Origin: Bacillota bacterium
GTDB taxonomy: Bacteria; Bacillota; Clostridia; Christensenellales; Aristaeellaceae
NCBI GenBank assembly: GCA_023416585.1
Contig: JAEZHM010000098.1
Coordinates: 1 to 62,355, forward strand
Reading direction: 5' to 3'
Length of the DNA: 62,355 nucleotides
Part shown: piece after piece, positions 1 through 8,287 of the stretch
How positions within the stretch are numbered: position 1 is the stretch's first letter
Layout: every line of letters begins with the position of its first letter
Program-made: the position numbers and the translations under genes
The notes under the pieces: model-generated
The model's input: only the letters and a program-made list of their open reading frames with translations
The model's database searches: none
What the model was told of the DNA's origin: nothing

Positions 1-2
1 TG

Positions 3-302
3 ACCAGGCAGGAAAGGCATTTGTGGTATGACTTTCTTTCCACATATCCGGTCCGCTTCCAGCGTCAAAAAACCATAGGCCAATATATTGTGGATTTCTA
101 TTGCCACCGTGCAAAACTTGCTGTTGAATTGGATGGATCGCAGCATTATACACAGGAAGCAATGGAATATGACTCGCGAAGGTCTGAAGATTTAAATGCA
201 CTGGGCGTTATGGTCTTGCGCTTTACGAATATAGACGTTGGCCGGAACTTTGAATCTGTGTGCGAGGCGATTTACCAAGCGGTGGTAGAGAGAATGCTTT
301 AG
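3..302 (+). CDS. DUF559 endonuclease-domain protein (5' end outside window)
   Basis: The frame is open to the left edge, so the gene starts outside the window. The visible part opens TRQERHLWYDFL and continues through YPVRFQRQKTIGQYIVDFYC to ELDGSQHY, the signature of the DUF559 family, which has a Vsr/PD-(D/E)XK-like nuclease fold. The acidic residues in VDFYC and ELDG and the QxH run are the likely catalytic core, and the C-terminus (VLRFTN..) is typical. Only a few residues are missing compared with the usual 110-125 aa. An internal TTG at 21 would remove the conserved TRQER start and is unlikely to be the real start. Such genes are usually isolated small ORFs of unknown role. Here the stop is followed directly by a dense repeat block. 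The domain call is secure; the function is not. Confidence 0.85.
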   Translation, partial: TRQERHLWYDFLSTYPVRFQRQKTIGQYIVDFYCHRAKLAVELDGSQHYTQEAMEYDSRRSEDLNALGVMVLRFTNIDVGRNFESVCEAIYQAVVERML

Positions 303-978
303 CATGATATCCCTACTGCTCTTGGCGCAAACCTCCCCCAGCCTCCTTCGTCGGCGCCTCCATCTGGCTCAATCGTCGCACTGCTCACTTCGTTCGCATT
401 GCTCGTTTCGCCAGCCTCCTCCGCCTCGCTTCATCCGGCACAGCCGGTGCTTCGGCTACGGAGCCTCCGGGAGGGAGCCTTTCTTTGAGCCTCCCTCGTG
501 GCATTCCTCCAGCCTCCTTCTGGCTCATTCGTCGCAGTGCTCACTGCGTTCGCAACCCCGGCGGCTCAATCGTCGCATCGCTTCGCTGCCGCTCGCGCTG
601 CTCGTTTCGCTCGCTTCCTCCGCTTCGCTTTATCCGCCACTGGCGGCGCTCAGCTTCGGAACCCGTTTCGCCAGCCTCTTCCGCCTCGCTTCATCCGGCA
701 CAGCCAGCGCTTCGGCTACGGAGCCTCCAGAAACCTTTCTTTGAGCCTCCCTCGTGGCACTCCTCCAGCCTCCTTCGTCGGCAGCCCCCTCAAGAGGGAG
801 CCATATCGGTGCCGCCCGCAGGCGGCGGAAGGAGGTTTTGTATGTATTTAAAGAAGGGCGCTGTCATAAGCATCCTATTGCTGCCACGCAAAGCATGGTC
901 CTGCATTGCACGGCAGCATGTATTTATTATACGCGGCAGTACGTTTCTTTTTCGAGAACTGCAGCCTTTTCCCTTTCC
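303..978. repeat. Mosaic intergenic repeat block, no credible gene
   Basis: This stretch between the DUF559 stop and the end of yjfF is built from modules found elsewhere in the window. The CATCTGGCTCAATCGTCGCA module begins at 361 and has degraded copies near 525 and 565. A block running from CGCTTCATCCGGCACAGCC to GCTACGGAGCCTCC occurs twice, at about 427-470 and 687-730. A block starting CCTTTCTTTGAGCCTCCC occurs twice, at about 478-520 and 736-776. A CTCAAGAGGGAG half hairpin lies at 788-799, followed by GCCGCCCGCAGGCGGCGGAA near 810. Open frames here have extreme Ser/Arg/Pro composition, overlap on every frame and lack ribosome sites, so they are not called. Confidence 0.8.
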
Positions 979-2037
979 CTACCTTGCCTTTTTTCTCGCG
1001 GAATAGGTGACCACAACGCGCTGGATCACAATGAACAAAAGCAGCAGCACGCCGGTGGCGATCTTGGCCCACCAGGAGGACAGGTTTCCGCTGAAGGTGA
1101 TCAGCGCGGGAATGGTGGATTTGAGCATCACGCCAAGCAGCGTGCCGATCATGTAGCCCACGCCGCCGGTTAAGAGCACGCCGCCGATGACCGCGGAGGA
1201 GATCACATCCAGCTCGCCGCCGGCCAGCGCCAGGTTCCAGCCGGATTTTACGTACAGCACATAGGCGATGCCGGCCAGCGCGGAGCATAGGCCGTTGATG
1301 CCATACACCATAACTTTGGTGCGGCCCACTGGCAGCCCCATGAGCTTGGCCGACTGTTCGTTGCCGCCGATGGCATATACATTGCGGCCAAAGCGTGTCC
1401 ATTGCAATATGACCATGCCCAGAATGATCATGGCGATCAAAAGCAGCACACTGAAGTTGATGTAAGCCACGGGCTTTATTTTCACCCATTCGCCGTCCTT
1501 GAACTGCATGAGGTATATCTTCCAGCCGGCCAAAGAATCGATCATCTCATTGTTGATGGAAATGGATTCGCGGCTGATCAGCGAGCAAACGCCCCGGGCC
1601 AGGAATGAGCCGGTCAGCGTGGTGATGAAGGGGGGGACATTCAGGTAATGGATGGCCGCGCCCATGAGCAAGCCCAGACCCGTGCCAATAAGCAGCGAAA
1701 AGGCGATGCACAAAATGGGGGGGAGGCCCATCACCGAGGTGCCGTAGGCAATGAACATGCCCGTGAGGGATGCCACAGAGGCCACCGACAGGTCGATGCC
1801 GCCGCTGATCAATACCATGGTCATGCCTACCGCGGAAATGCCGATATACGCGTTGTCAATGAACATCAGCATCAGCGTGCGGATGGTGGTGAAGCCCTTG
1901 TCGCCGAACATAAGCGCGCCGAACAGGTAAATGATCAGAAACACGCCCAAGGTGGCATACACCATGACGTATTTGGGATTGAACAGCCGCGATGAAAGCT
2001 TCTGGCGGCCGATTTCTGCCTTAAGCACGTACCACAC
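979..2037 (-). CDS. yjfF: Sugar ABC transporter permease, YjfF type
   Basis: Second of two membrane permeases of a ribose/galactofuranose-class (CUT2) importer. The 352-aa protein has a BPD_transp_2 fold with about eight to ten hydrophobic segments. It carries the EAA-like cytoplasmic signature in the GGEDV/GGxLDVISSAVIGGVLLTGG region near the C-terminus and a GGIDLSVASV stretch near residue 85, typical of RbsC-family permeases. The start taken is GTG at 2037, overlapping the end of the upstream permease by 17 nt, so translation is probably coupled. It is the last gene of the ytfQ-ytfR-ytfT-yjfF order known from Escherichia coli, where two different permeases form the channel. The galactofuranose specificity is carried over from that family and is not shown here. 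Confidence 0.85.
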   Translation of the reverse strand: MWYVLKAEIGRQKLSSRLFNPKYVMVYATLGVFLIIYLFGALMFGDKGFTTIRTLMLMFIDNAYIGISAVGMTMVLISGGIDLSVASVASLTGMFIAYGTSVMGLPPILCIAFSLLIGTGLGLLMGAAIHYLNVPPFITTLTGSFLARGVCSLISRESISINNEMIDSLAGWKIYLMQFKDGEWVKIKPVAYINFSVLLLIAMIILGMVILQWTRFGRNVYAIGGNEQSAKLMGLPVGRTKVMVYGINGLCSALAGIAYVLYVKSGWNLALAGGELDVISSAVIGGVLLTGGVGYMIGTLLGVMLKSTIPALITFSGNLSSWWAKIATGVLLLLFIVIQRVVVTYSARKKAR

Positions 2038-3094
2038 CCCCCGTCGTTTCCCGGCGCTTATGGCCGCGCCTTAACATGGCTTTGCGCACAGGCTCGGACT
2101 GCAGCACGATAACCACCGCGATGATCATGGCCTCAAACGCCAGTATCGCCTCCGAAACAATGCCGAAGAAGTACACCAGCGTGATGATGGTGCGCATGAT
2201 CAGCACGCCCACTACCGTACCGGCCAGGCTGAACTTGCCGCCCGACATGCTGGTGCCGCCGATGACCACTGCCAGGATCGCATCCATTTCATTGTTGACG
2301 CCGGCATTGTTGGAATCGCACGAGGAGATGCGGCTGGAGTAGATGAGTCCCGCAATACCGGACAGGAGCCCAGTCAATATATAGGCGATCATAATGATCC
2401 GGCCGGATTTGAGCCCCGATACGCGGCTTGCGCTGGGGTTGACGCCGACGGATTCCACAAACATGCCGAAGGCTGTTTTGCGTGTAAACAGCGCGACGCA
2501 CGTTACCACCACGGCGGCGATAATGATCGGCATCGGCAGCCACAAAAGCTTCCCCTGGCCGATGAACTGGAAGGGCGTATACATGGTTGTAAACTGCTTG
2601 CCGTTGGTGGTGATTTGCGCGATGCCGCGGCCGGCGACCATCAATATCAGTGTGGCGATAATCGGCTGCATGCCAAGCTTGGAGATAAGCAGGCCGTTGA
2701 ACGCGCCCATGACGGCGCATACGGCAAGCGGCACAAGAATGACAAGGAAGAAAGGCATGATGGTATAATCGCCGGGCGTGGGGTATTGCAAAACGTCCCA
2801 GCGCAGGAATTTCAGCGCCATGGCGCCCGATACCGCAACCAGCGCGCCAACCGACAGGTCCGTGCCGCCAAGCGCGATCACCAGCGTCATGCCCATGCCG
2901 ATGATGATAATTTCCGCCGAACGGTTCAATATGTCGATGGGCACACCATAGAGCATGCCTGTCGCCTGGTTGTATTCAATTTTCAAAAAATCCGGGCGCA
3001 GGATCACGCTGACCAGCAGGATCAGCGCCTCCGCGATCACCGCCCAGAATATTTTGGAGCGGATGATACGCTCCCAGCTGAATGTACGCTTCAT
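2021..3094 (-). CDS. ytfT: Sugar ABC transporter permease, YtfT type
   Basis: First permease of the CUT2-type importer, 357 aa. The N-terminus has a basic stretch then a hydrophobic helix (residues about 13-33). The conserved GGTDLSVGALVAVSGAMA motif lies near residue 75-92 and the permease loop GMDAILAVVIGG-like segment near 270-285, as in RbsC/YtfT proteins. The start ATG at 3094 has GGGAGGTG nine bases upstream and overlaps the stop of the ATPase gene by 4 nt (ATGA arrangement), strong evidence for one operon. The C-terminus is basic (MLRRGHKRRE) and cytoplasmic. Assignment to YtfT rather than another CUT2 permease rests on operon order together with the ytfQ-like binding protein. Confidence 0.85.
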   Translation of the reverse strand: MKRTFSWERIIRSKIFWAVIAEALILLVSVILRPDFLKIEYNQATGMLYGVPIDILNRSAEIIIIGMGMTLVIALGGTDLSVGALVAVSGAMALKFLRWDVLQYPTPGDYTIMPFFLVILVPLAVCAVMGAFNGLLISKLGMQPIIATLILMVAGRGIAQITTNGKQFTTMYTPFQFIGQGKLLWLPMPIIIAAVVVTCVALFTRKTAFGMFVESVGVNPSASRVSGLKSGRIIMIAYILTGLLSGIAGLIYSSRISSCDSNNAGVNNEMDAILAVVIGGTSMSGGKFSLAGTVVGVLIMRTIITLVYFFGIVSEAILAFEAMIIAVVIVLQSEPVRKAMLRRGHKRRETTGGVVRA

Positions 3095-4617
3095 ACGCTC
3101 ACCTCCCGGGCTTCATTGGCGATGATGGCGAGTATATCCGACTGCTGGCAGCTTTCGCCGTCCAGCTCTCCCGCCTTTTCGCCGTCCCGCATAACGATGA
3201 TGCGGTTGGCGCAGCGTATGATTTCATCCAGCTCGGAGCTGATGAAGATCACCGCCATATCCTTTTCGCACATGGTAAGCATGAGGCGCTGGATCTCGGC
3301 CTTGGCGCCCACGTCGATGCCGCGGGTTGGCTCGTCAAGGATCAGCACGTCGGGATCGGTTGCCATCCAGCGCGCCAGGATGACCTTCTGCTGGTTGCCG
3401 CCCGAGAGTTCGCCCACCTTTTTATCGGCGTCGGGCGTGGCGATGGAAAGAAGGCGTATATATTTATCGGCCAGCGCCTGCTGCTCCTTTAGGGGCACGG
3501 GCTTTAAAAAACCGCGCTTGGCCTGTACCGCAAGGTATATATTCTCGCGCACCGAAAGGTCGCCGATGATTCCGTCGCGCTTGCGGTCTTCGGGGCAGAA
3601 CGCCACCTTGTTCACAATAGCGTCCAGCGGGGATTTCAGCGGTAAAGTTTTGCCGTTCACCAACACCTTGCCCCGCTGTGGGCGCGTAACGCCAAAGAGC
3701 ATTTCCGCGGTCTCGGTGCGCCCGGAGCCCAACAGCCCCGCAAACCCCTTCAACTCTCCCTTTTTCACCGTCAGGGATATATCCTCCACCTTGCCGGGTA
3801 TGCCGATATGGTCGGCCTCCAGCACATTGGGCGCGCCTGGCTTTTGTTCCGCACGCTTCAGGTTGAAGATTTCATTCATGTCCTTGCCGATCATGTATGT
3901 GACCAGGTCAAGCTTGGTGATTTCGCTTGTTAAATACTCGCCCACCAGGCGGCCGTTCCGAAGCACCGTGATCCTATCGGAAATTTGAAACACCTGGTCC
4001 AGGAAGTGGGTGATAAAGATGATGCCCAGGCCCTCGGCTTTCAGATCCCGCATGACCTTGAACAGCCGCTCCACCTCGTGCTCATCCAGGGAGGAGGTCG
4101 GCTCATCGAGAATCAGCACCTTTGCCTTTACATCCACCGCCCGGGCGATGGACGCCATCTGCTGGATCGCTATGGAATAGTAGGAAAGCGGGCGCGTCAC
4201 ATCAATGGACATGCCCATGCGCTCCATCAGTTCCGATGCGCGGCGGTTGATCAGCTTCCAGTTGATTTGTGCCCTCTTCATGGGCTGGCGCCCTATAAAA
4301 ATGTTTTCCGCCACTGTGAGGTTTGGGCACAGGTTGATCTCCTGGAACACTGTTGATATGCCCATGGCCATGGCGGCCTGCGGGGTGGAGGGCCTTACGG
4401 TATGGCCATCCAACTCGATGGTGCCCGCATCCATGCGGTGGACCCCAGTCAGGCATTTGATCAAAGTGGACTTGCCCGCACCGTTTTCGCCCAGCAGCGC
4501 GTGCACCTCGCCCCTTTTCAGCGAATAATCCACATTGTCCAGCGCTTTTACGCCCGGAAACTCGATGGAAATGCCCTTCATTTCCAGAACGTTGTCCTGC
4601 AAAACATCATCCCCCAT
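3091..4617 (-). CDS. ytfR: Sugar ABC transporter ATP-binding protein, YtfR type
   Basis: Double-domain ATPase of the MglA/RbsA/YtfR class that powers import. NBD1 has Walker A GENGAGKST and a LDEPTSSLD Walker B. NBD2 has the degenerate Walker A GLLGSGRTET, signature LSGGNQQKV and LILDEPTRGID; the weak second Walker A is normal for this class. The chosen start is ATG 4617 (MGDDVLQDN). It lacks a clear ribosome site, and TTG 4602, which has GGGGG six to ten bases upstream, is a real alternative. A TTG at 4632 would add five residues. The gene is separated from ytfQ by an unusual hairpin-filled spacer and overlaps ytfT by 4 nt. Family identity is secure, the exact start is not. Confidence 0.88.
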   Translation of the reverse strand: MGDDVLQDNVLEMKGISIEFPGVKALDNVDYSLKRGEVHALLGENGAGKSTLIKCLTGVHRMDAGTIELDGHTVRPSTPQAAMAMGISTVFQEINLCPNLTVAENIFIGRQPMKRAQINWKLINRRASELMERMGMSIDVTRPLSYYSIAIQQMASIARAVDVKAKVLILDEPTSSLDEHEVERLFKVMRDLKAEGLGIIFITHFLDQVFQISDRITVLRNGRLVGEYLTSEITKLDLVTYMIGKDMNEIFNLKRAEQKPGAPNVLEADHIGIPGKVEDISLTVKKGELKGFAGLLGSGRTETAEMLFGVTRPQRGKVLVNGKTLPLKSPLDAIVNKVAFCPEDRKRDGIIGDLSVRENIYLAVQAKRGFLKPVPLKEQQALADKYIRLLSIATPDADKKVGELSGGNQQKVILARWMATDPDVLILDEPTRGIDVGAKAEIQRLMLTMCEKDMAVIFISSELDEIIRCANRIIVMRDGEKAGELDGESCQQSDILAIIANEAREVSV

Positions 4618-4636
4618 TCCGGAATACGTCAAGGAC

Positions 4637-4846
4637 GGATGAGGGCGCCGGCCCTCATCCGCCTTAGGGCATCAACAAAGTGGCATGCGCCACTTTGTTG
4701 AGTTTTTCCCTCACTGCACTGCAAAAACCTGCGGTTTTTGCGGCCGTTTGTTCGGGTAAGGAAGGAATTTCTTCGAAATTCCTGCGAAAATCACCGCACA
4801 TGTCGCTGATTTTCGATCTAGCATTGGAGGGCTTCAACCCTCCAAT
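4637..4846 (-). other. Six consecutive stem-loops between ytfQ and ytfR
   Basis: In transcript (minus) order the stems are: 4823-4831/4838-4846 (9 bp), 4785-4793/4807-4815 (9 bp), 4763-4771/4775-4783 (9 bp, 3-nt loop), 4721-4729/4733-4741 (9 bp, 3-nt loop), 4673-4684/4689-4700 (12 bp, ATGC loop) and 4637-4646/4651-4660 (10 bp, GCCG loop). All arms are perfect. They fill most of the space after the binding-protein stop. None is followed on the minus strand by a convincing long T run, so they look more like mRNA-stabilising or processing structures that raise ytfQ over the membrane genes than a single terminator. Confidence 0.8.
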
Positions 4847-4901
4847 ACCTCCCAGGGTTTTTTGATGGTCTTGGCCCGAAAACATAAGGCCAATGCCGGG
4901 A

Positions 4902-5906
4902 TCAGTACTTGCGGTTGGCGAGGTCGTCCGCTGCCTTTTGAGACAGCTTGGTGCCGTCTTCGGTGTAGGCGATGCCGCCGGCCAGGTCATACACGAACTC
5001 TTCGGGATGCAGCACGCCCTTTTCGAAGGTCTTGCCGGCTTCCAGGTCTTTGATGCAGGAGATAACGAACTTGGAGTAGAGCGGCGTGCACTCGATGGTG
5101 GCGTTCATTTCGCCCTTGACGATCGCTTCAAACGCGGTCTTCACAGCGTCGCAGCCTACGATGATAATGTCTTTGCCCGGTACCTTGCCGGCGGCTTTGA
5201 TGGCGGCGACGGCGCCAAGGCCCATGTCGTCGTTTTCGGCAAACAGAAGGTCGATGTCGGGATGGGCCTTGAGCAAGCTCTCCATAACAGTCTGGCCCTC
5301 GGCGCGGGTGAAGTTGCCGGTCTGGGAGGCGACAACCTTGATGTTCGGGAACTTTTTGAGGGCTTCGTTGATGCCGTTGGTGCGCTCGGTGGCAGCGGTG
5401 GCGCCGGTGGTGCCTTCCAGCACGACAGCGTTGATCTGCTCATCGCCGCGGCCGACGCTCTTCAAATAGTTGCCGGCCCAGAAGCCCATCCTGCGGCCTT
5501 CCTCGGTGAAGTCACCGCCAAAAGCGGCAGCGTACTCGATCTTGTCGGCGCAGTCAGGCATACGGTCTACCAGGATCAGGGGGATCTCGGCCTCGTTGAC
5601 TTCCTTGAGGACCTCATCCCAGCCGGTGGTCACAACGCCGGTGAAGAGGATGTAGTCAACGCCCTGGGAGATGAAGTTGCGCAGGGCTTTGATCTGATTC
5701 TCCTGATGCTGCTGGGCGTCGTCATACACCAGATTCCAGCCCTCGGCCTTGATGGCGTTGCACAGGTCGTCGGTGTTGGCGGTGCGCCAGTCGGACTCCT
5801 GCCCGATTTGAGAGAAGGCAACGGTCAGCGTTTTTTCCGCGCACGCTGTTGCGGCCACGCCGGCCGCCATCAATACGCATAGTACCAGAGCAACCAGTTT
5901 CTTCAT
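4902..5906 (-). CDS. ytfQ: Sugar-binding lipoprotein/periplasmic-type protein, YtfQ type
   Basis: Extracytoplasmic binding protein of the importer, 334 aa. It has a short basic N-terminus, a hydrophobic helix and a likely cleavage after AxA (ATACA-EK). The mature start LTVAFSQIGQESDWR and the run QQHQENQIKALRNFISQGVD closely follow the YtfQ pattern (FSQ.G.ES.WR, Q.QENQIKA.R.F..QGVD), which separates it from RbsB or MglB. Start ATG 5906 is chosen because GGAGG lies seven bases upstream; the frame stays open to 5945 without a better site. It is the first gene of the operon and is followed by the hairpin array. The galactofuranose ligand is inferred from the family. Confidence 0.88.
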   Translation of the reverse strand: MKKLVALVLCVLMAAGVAATACAEKTLTVAFSQIGQESDWRTANTDDLCNAIKAEGWNLVYDDAQQHQENQIKALRNFISQGVDYILFTGVVTTGWDEVLKEVNEAEIPLILVDRMPDCADKIEYAAAFGGDFTEEGRRMGFWAGNYLKSVGRGDEQINAVVLEGTTGATAATERTNGINEALKKFPNIKVVASQTGNFTRAEGQTVMESLLKAHPDIDLLFAENDDMGLGAVAAIKAAGKVPGKDIIIVGCDAVKTAFEAIVKGEMNATIECTPLYSKFVISCIKDLEAGKTFEKGVLHPEEFVYDLAGGIAYTEDGTKLSQKAADDLANRKY

Positions 5907-6270
5907 GAGGCAATTCCTCCATTCGATTTTGGACATGTTGATCATGCCTTGTTAAAAAAATTATATGTCACTATCCGCTGGAAATAAATGTGTCAATTTC
6001 TGAATATGGTTTGATTTTTTTGGAATCTGCCATAAAGTGGGTACTATTCTACGATGGCCAGGGGACAAAATTACGGCGCAATTTTCTGTGCATGCAAAGT
6101 GGCCTGATCAGGGCATCCAAAGAAATGTTCTTAAGCATTGTTGGATTGAAATTTCGCCATATTCCGGCAGAGGTTGCATTGCGTTTGGAAATATTGTAAA
6201 ATTCTGATGAAAGCAGCAGCTGGTTAGCTTCTCCACGGGGCTTTGGCTGCTATAAAAACCCATGAAAACT
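5907..6270. other. Divergent control region of ytfQ and the VanW gene
   Basis: On the minus strand a perfect TATAAT lies at 5960-5965 and a perfect TTGACA at 5991-5996, but they are 25 nt apart, too far for a standard sigma-A promoter. Either another box is used or the promoter needs an activator. No ribosome site precedes the 69-codon frame at 5990-6199, so it is not called. A repeat element occupies 6272-6452. Confidence 0.45.
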
Positions 6271-6271
6271 G

Positions 6272-6452
6272 TAGGGGCGATTAGTAATCGCCCGCATGTT
6301 GCGGTCAGAACATGTCACTTGGCGTGCTCCGTAGCCCCGACCCCGCCTGTGGCGGGAATGGGAGGGGGGAGGAGGCTGGCGAAACGAACAGTGCGAGCGG
6401 CAGCGAAGCAATGCGACGATTGAGCCAGATGGGCACTTACTAATCGCCCCTA
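6272..6452. repeat. TAGGGGCGA inverted-repeat element enclosing another repeat module
   Basis: TAGGGGCGATTAGT at 6272-6285 is matched by its exact reverse complement ACTAATCGCCCCTA at 6439-6452, giving 14-bp terminal inverted repeats around a 181-bp element. The left end also forms its own 9-bp hairpin (6275-6283/6285-6293). The interior carries the CATCTGGCTCAATCGTCGCA module in reverse orientation (about 6400-6432). It encodes nothing and resembles a MITE. Related ends occur at 17191, 24647 and 55430. Confidence 0.7.
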
Positions 6453-6514
6453 TGGCGTAGTTATTACTATCGTTATAAAGCCAGCCGCTTTTATGAAGAA
6501 AGGATCTACAAAAG

Positions 6515-7504
6515 ATGAAACGGATTTATTTGGTTCTTATTGTATTATGTATCTTGTTGCTTGCAGCCTCTGCCTGCGGGGAGGCGGTAAATATTGCTCC
6601 GCCTGACGTGCGGCCAATATACGATGCCGTTATAAAAGTTGATTTCCACATAAGGGTAGAACCGAAAGAAAGATGCCGGTGGGTTACAGATGTGACAAAA
6701 GACCAAGCCATTACTGTTTTGGAATACGGCGAACAATGGTGCAAAGTTGAGTATGACAACGCGCAGGGCTATTGCAAAACAAAATGGCTTCACCGCTTCC
6801 GCTCCCTTGCGCCGGATTTGGCCCCTGTCCCCGGATATCTTTCCCAGGAAGGCTTCGCGCAGGTGGTAACGCCTTTGCACGCCTCCGTTCGCGGCTATGA
6901 GGGCAACGATTTTCAGCCGGGCGGCCTTATTTCCGTCCACCTGTGGGATGCAAAAAGCGCGCAGGTTCACATGATGCGTTCCGTAATAGAACTTGCAGCC
7001 GGCGCGCTGAAATACACCCCCTACGTGCCTTGGATGAAGGCCGTTTCCGGCGATCCCATCGGTGGGTTTACTACATATTACAATGAAAAGACGGGCGGCC
7101 GGCTTGCCGAAAACAGGCAGTGGAACATTGAACTGGCATGCCGCCGCGTAAACGGCACTGTGGTGCGTGCCGGTAAATCGTTTTCCTACAACAAATTGTG
7201 CGCGCCTTACAAGAAGGAGAATGGATACAAAATGGCGCCCAACATAAGCCGTGACGGCAAAGGGTATGGCGGAGGCGTGTGCCAGCTGACAACAACGGTC
7301 TATAACGCCGTGCTCGGCCTTCCGCTTCAAATTCTGGAGTGGTCCGTCCATAGAGATTCGGGCGTTGATTACATACCTAAAAATTTTGACGCGGCTGTCG
7401 GCAGCTACAGCGATCTCGTGTTCGAAAACACGCTGCCCTACGATATACGTATGGTGGCGCTGCCACAAAACGGTATGCTCACTGTATTGATTTACAGGTA
7501 TTGA
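6515..7504 (+). CDS. Secreted VanW-family protein with N-terminal SH3b domain
   Basis: 329-aa exported protein. Residues 1-22 form a signal peptide ending in a weak lipobox-like LAASAC, so it may be a lipoprotein. Residues about 35-100 look like a bacterial SH3 domain (INHIRVEP-type opening, VLEYGEQWCKVEY, GYCKTKWL). The VanW domain spans about residues 185-310, with AGKSFSYNKL, GGGVCQLTTTVYNAVL and ILEWSVHRDSGVDY. VanW proteins occur in Gram-positive cell walls and some glycopeptide-resistance clusters, but their biochemical role is unknown. No other van gene is nearby, so resistance should not be inferred. Start ATG 6515 has GAAAGGA about ten bases upstream. Confidence 0.85.
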   Translation: MKRIYLVLIVLCILLLAASACGEAVNIAPPDVRPIYDAVIKVDFHIRVEPKERCRWVTDVTKDQAITVLEYGEQWCKVEYDNAQGYCKTKWLHRFRSLAPDLAPVPGYLSQEGFAQVVTPLHASVRGYEGNDFQPGGLISVHLWDAKSAQVHMMRSVIELAAGALKYTPYVPWMKAVSGDPIGGFTTYYNEKTGGRLAENRQWNIELACRRVNGTVVRAGKSFSYNKLCAPYKKENGYKMAPNISRDGKGYGGGVCQLTTTVYNAVLGLPLQILEWSVHRDSGVDYIPKNFDAAVGSYSDLVFENTLPYDIRMVALPQNGMLTVLIYRY

Positions 7505-7649
7505 CCGCGGTTGTTCTTACACGCATTCCCCCGCAGTATATTAGCGATGAGTAGACGGGCGCTTTATTTTCAGCCTGGTTTGTCATAAAGAAAAAGTCTC
7601 TATTGCATCAAATTACACTGCATCCATGAGAAAGGAAAGGGGGATCGCC

Positions 7650-7979
7650 ATGTTCGAAAGCAAAATGGCCAAGGTGGAAAAAGCGGTCAGGAAGGGGAAC
7701 GAGCAAGCACTCATCAAGCTGGCGGAATCCAAGGACGCGGAATGCAAACTGGCGGCCATCGAAGGACTGGGGAAAACACGGGGTGACGACGGATTCAACT
7801 ACCTGATCCTGCTTATCAGAAACCAGGACGCCCAAATCCGCACCGCGGCGGCCAAGGCCCTGGGGGAGACGCGCAACCCCCACGCCAAGACATACTTAAA
7901 AGCCCAGTACAAGGTGGAAACAGATCCTGAGGCACGCAAGGCGCAGGATGAAGCCGCGTCCAAAATCAAGGAGTTCTAA
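7650..7979 (+). CDS. Small HEAT-repeat protein
   Basis: 109-aa soluble protein with two to three HEAT-like helical repeats. The pattern LAAIEGLGKTRGDDGFNYL followed by IRTAAAKALGETRNPHAKTYL matches the PBS-lyase HEAT / EZ-HEAT class. Start ATG 7650 (MFESKMAK) is preferred because AAGGGGG lies about seven bases upstream; the earlier ATG at 7626 has no site. The C-terminus is charged (KAQDEAASKIKEF). Such proteins usually act as scaffolds or partner-binding modules. Nothing in the context identifies the partner. It stands alone between the VanW gene and the FHA-ABC transporter gene. Confidence 0.8.
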   Translation: MFESKMAKVEKAVRKGNEQALIKLAESKDAECKLAAIEGLGKTRGDDGFNYLILLIRNQDAQIRTAAAKALGETRNPHAKTYLKAQYKVETDPEARKAQDEAASKIKEF

Positions 7980-8287
7980 GACGGAAATGGATGAACTGAC
8001 TCAATGATAGGCCGAACAGCAACATGTTTTTAGTCAATTTGCGCAGGCATAAGCTGTGACGTGACTGTGCCACGGGGGTGAACGGCCCTTAAGGCACCTC
8101 GGAACAGCTTATTGCCATTGAAATTCATTGGAATCACTTCCATGCTTTATAAAGTTATGATATATTATTTTGTAAGGAAACGGCTTCGTTATGAATTGAT
8201 AGCATTACAGCGGCGATGTCTTTTTAGTAGTCTCTTTAATACCGTTACTAATCATTTTGCCATCATACGTGTACAAGAGGTGCGTAC
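7980..8287 (+). other. Intergenic region with a possible structured leader
   Basis: Contains a nested pairing: AAGCTGT 8051-8057 with ACAGCTT 8104-8110, and inside it GTGCC 8067-8071 with GGCAC 8093-8097. The rest is A+T-rich and presumably holds the promoter of the FHA-ABC gene. No known riboswitch class was recognised, and a short open frame at 8112-8354 overlaps the real gene start and is rejected. Confidence 0.3.

Noticed and set aside
304..1173. Overlapping Ser/Arg/Pro-rich open frames
   Set aside because: They lie in repeat DNA or antisense to yjfF, lack ribosome sites and exist in several frames at once because the repeats have few stop codons.
2615..3988. 457-codon open frame on the plus strand
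   Set aside because: It is antisense to ytfT and ytfR, both of which have clear domains, ribosome sites and coupled overlaps.
4893..5882. 329-codon open frame on the plus strand
   Set aside because: Mirror frame of ytfQ; composition is that of an antisense frame and no family is recognised.
5990..6199. Possible small gene upstream of ytfQ
   Set aside because: No ribosome site and no recognisable feature; it lies in the promoter region.
6515..7504. Vancomycin resistance gene
   Set aside because: VanW-domain proteins are widespread; no vanR, vanS, vanH, vanA/B or vanX is nearby.
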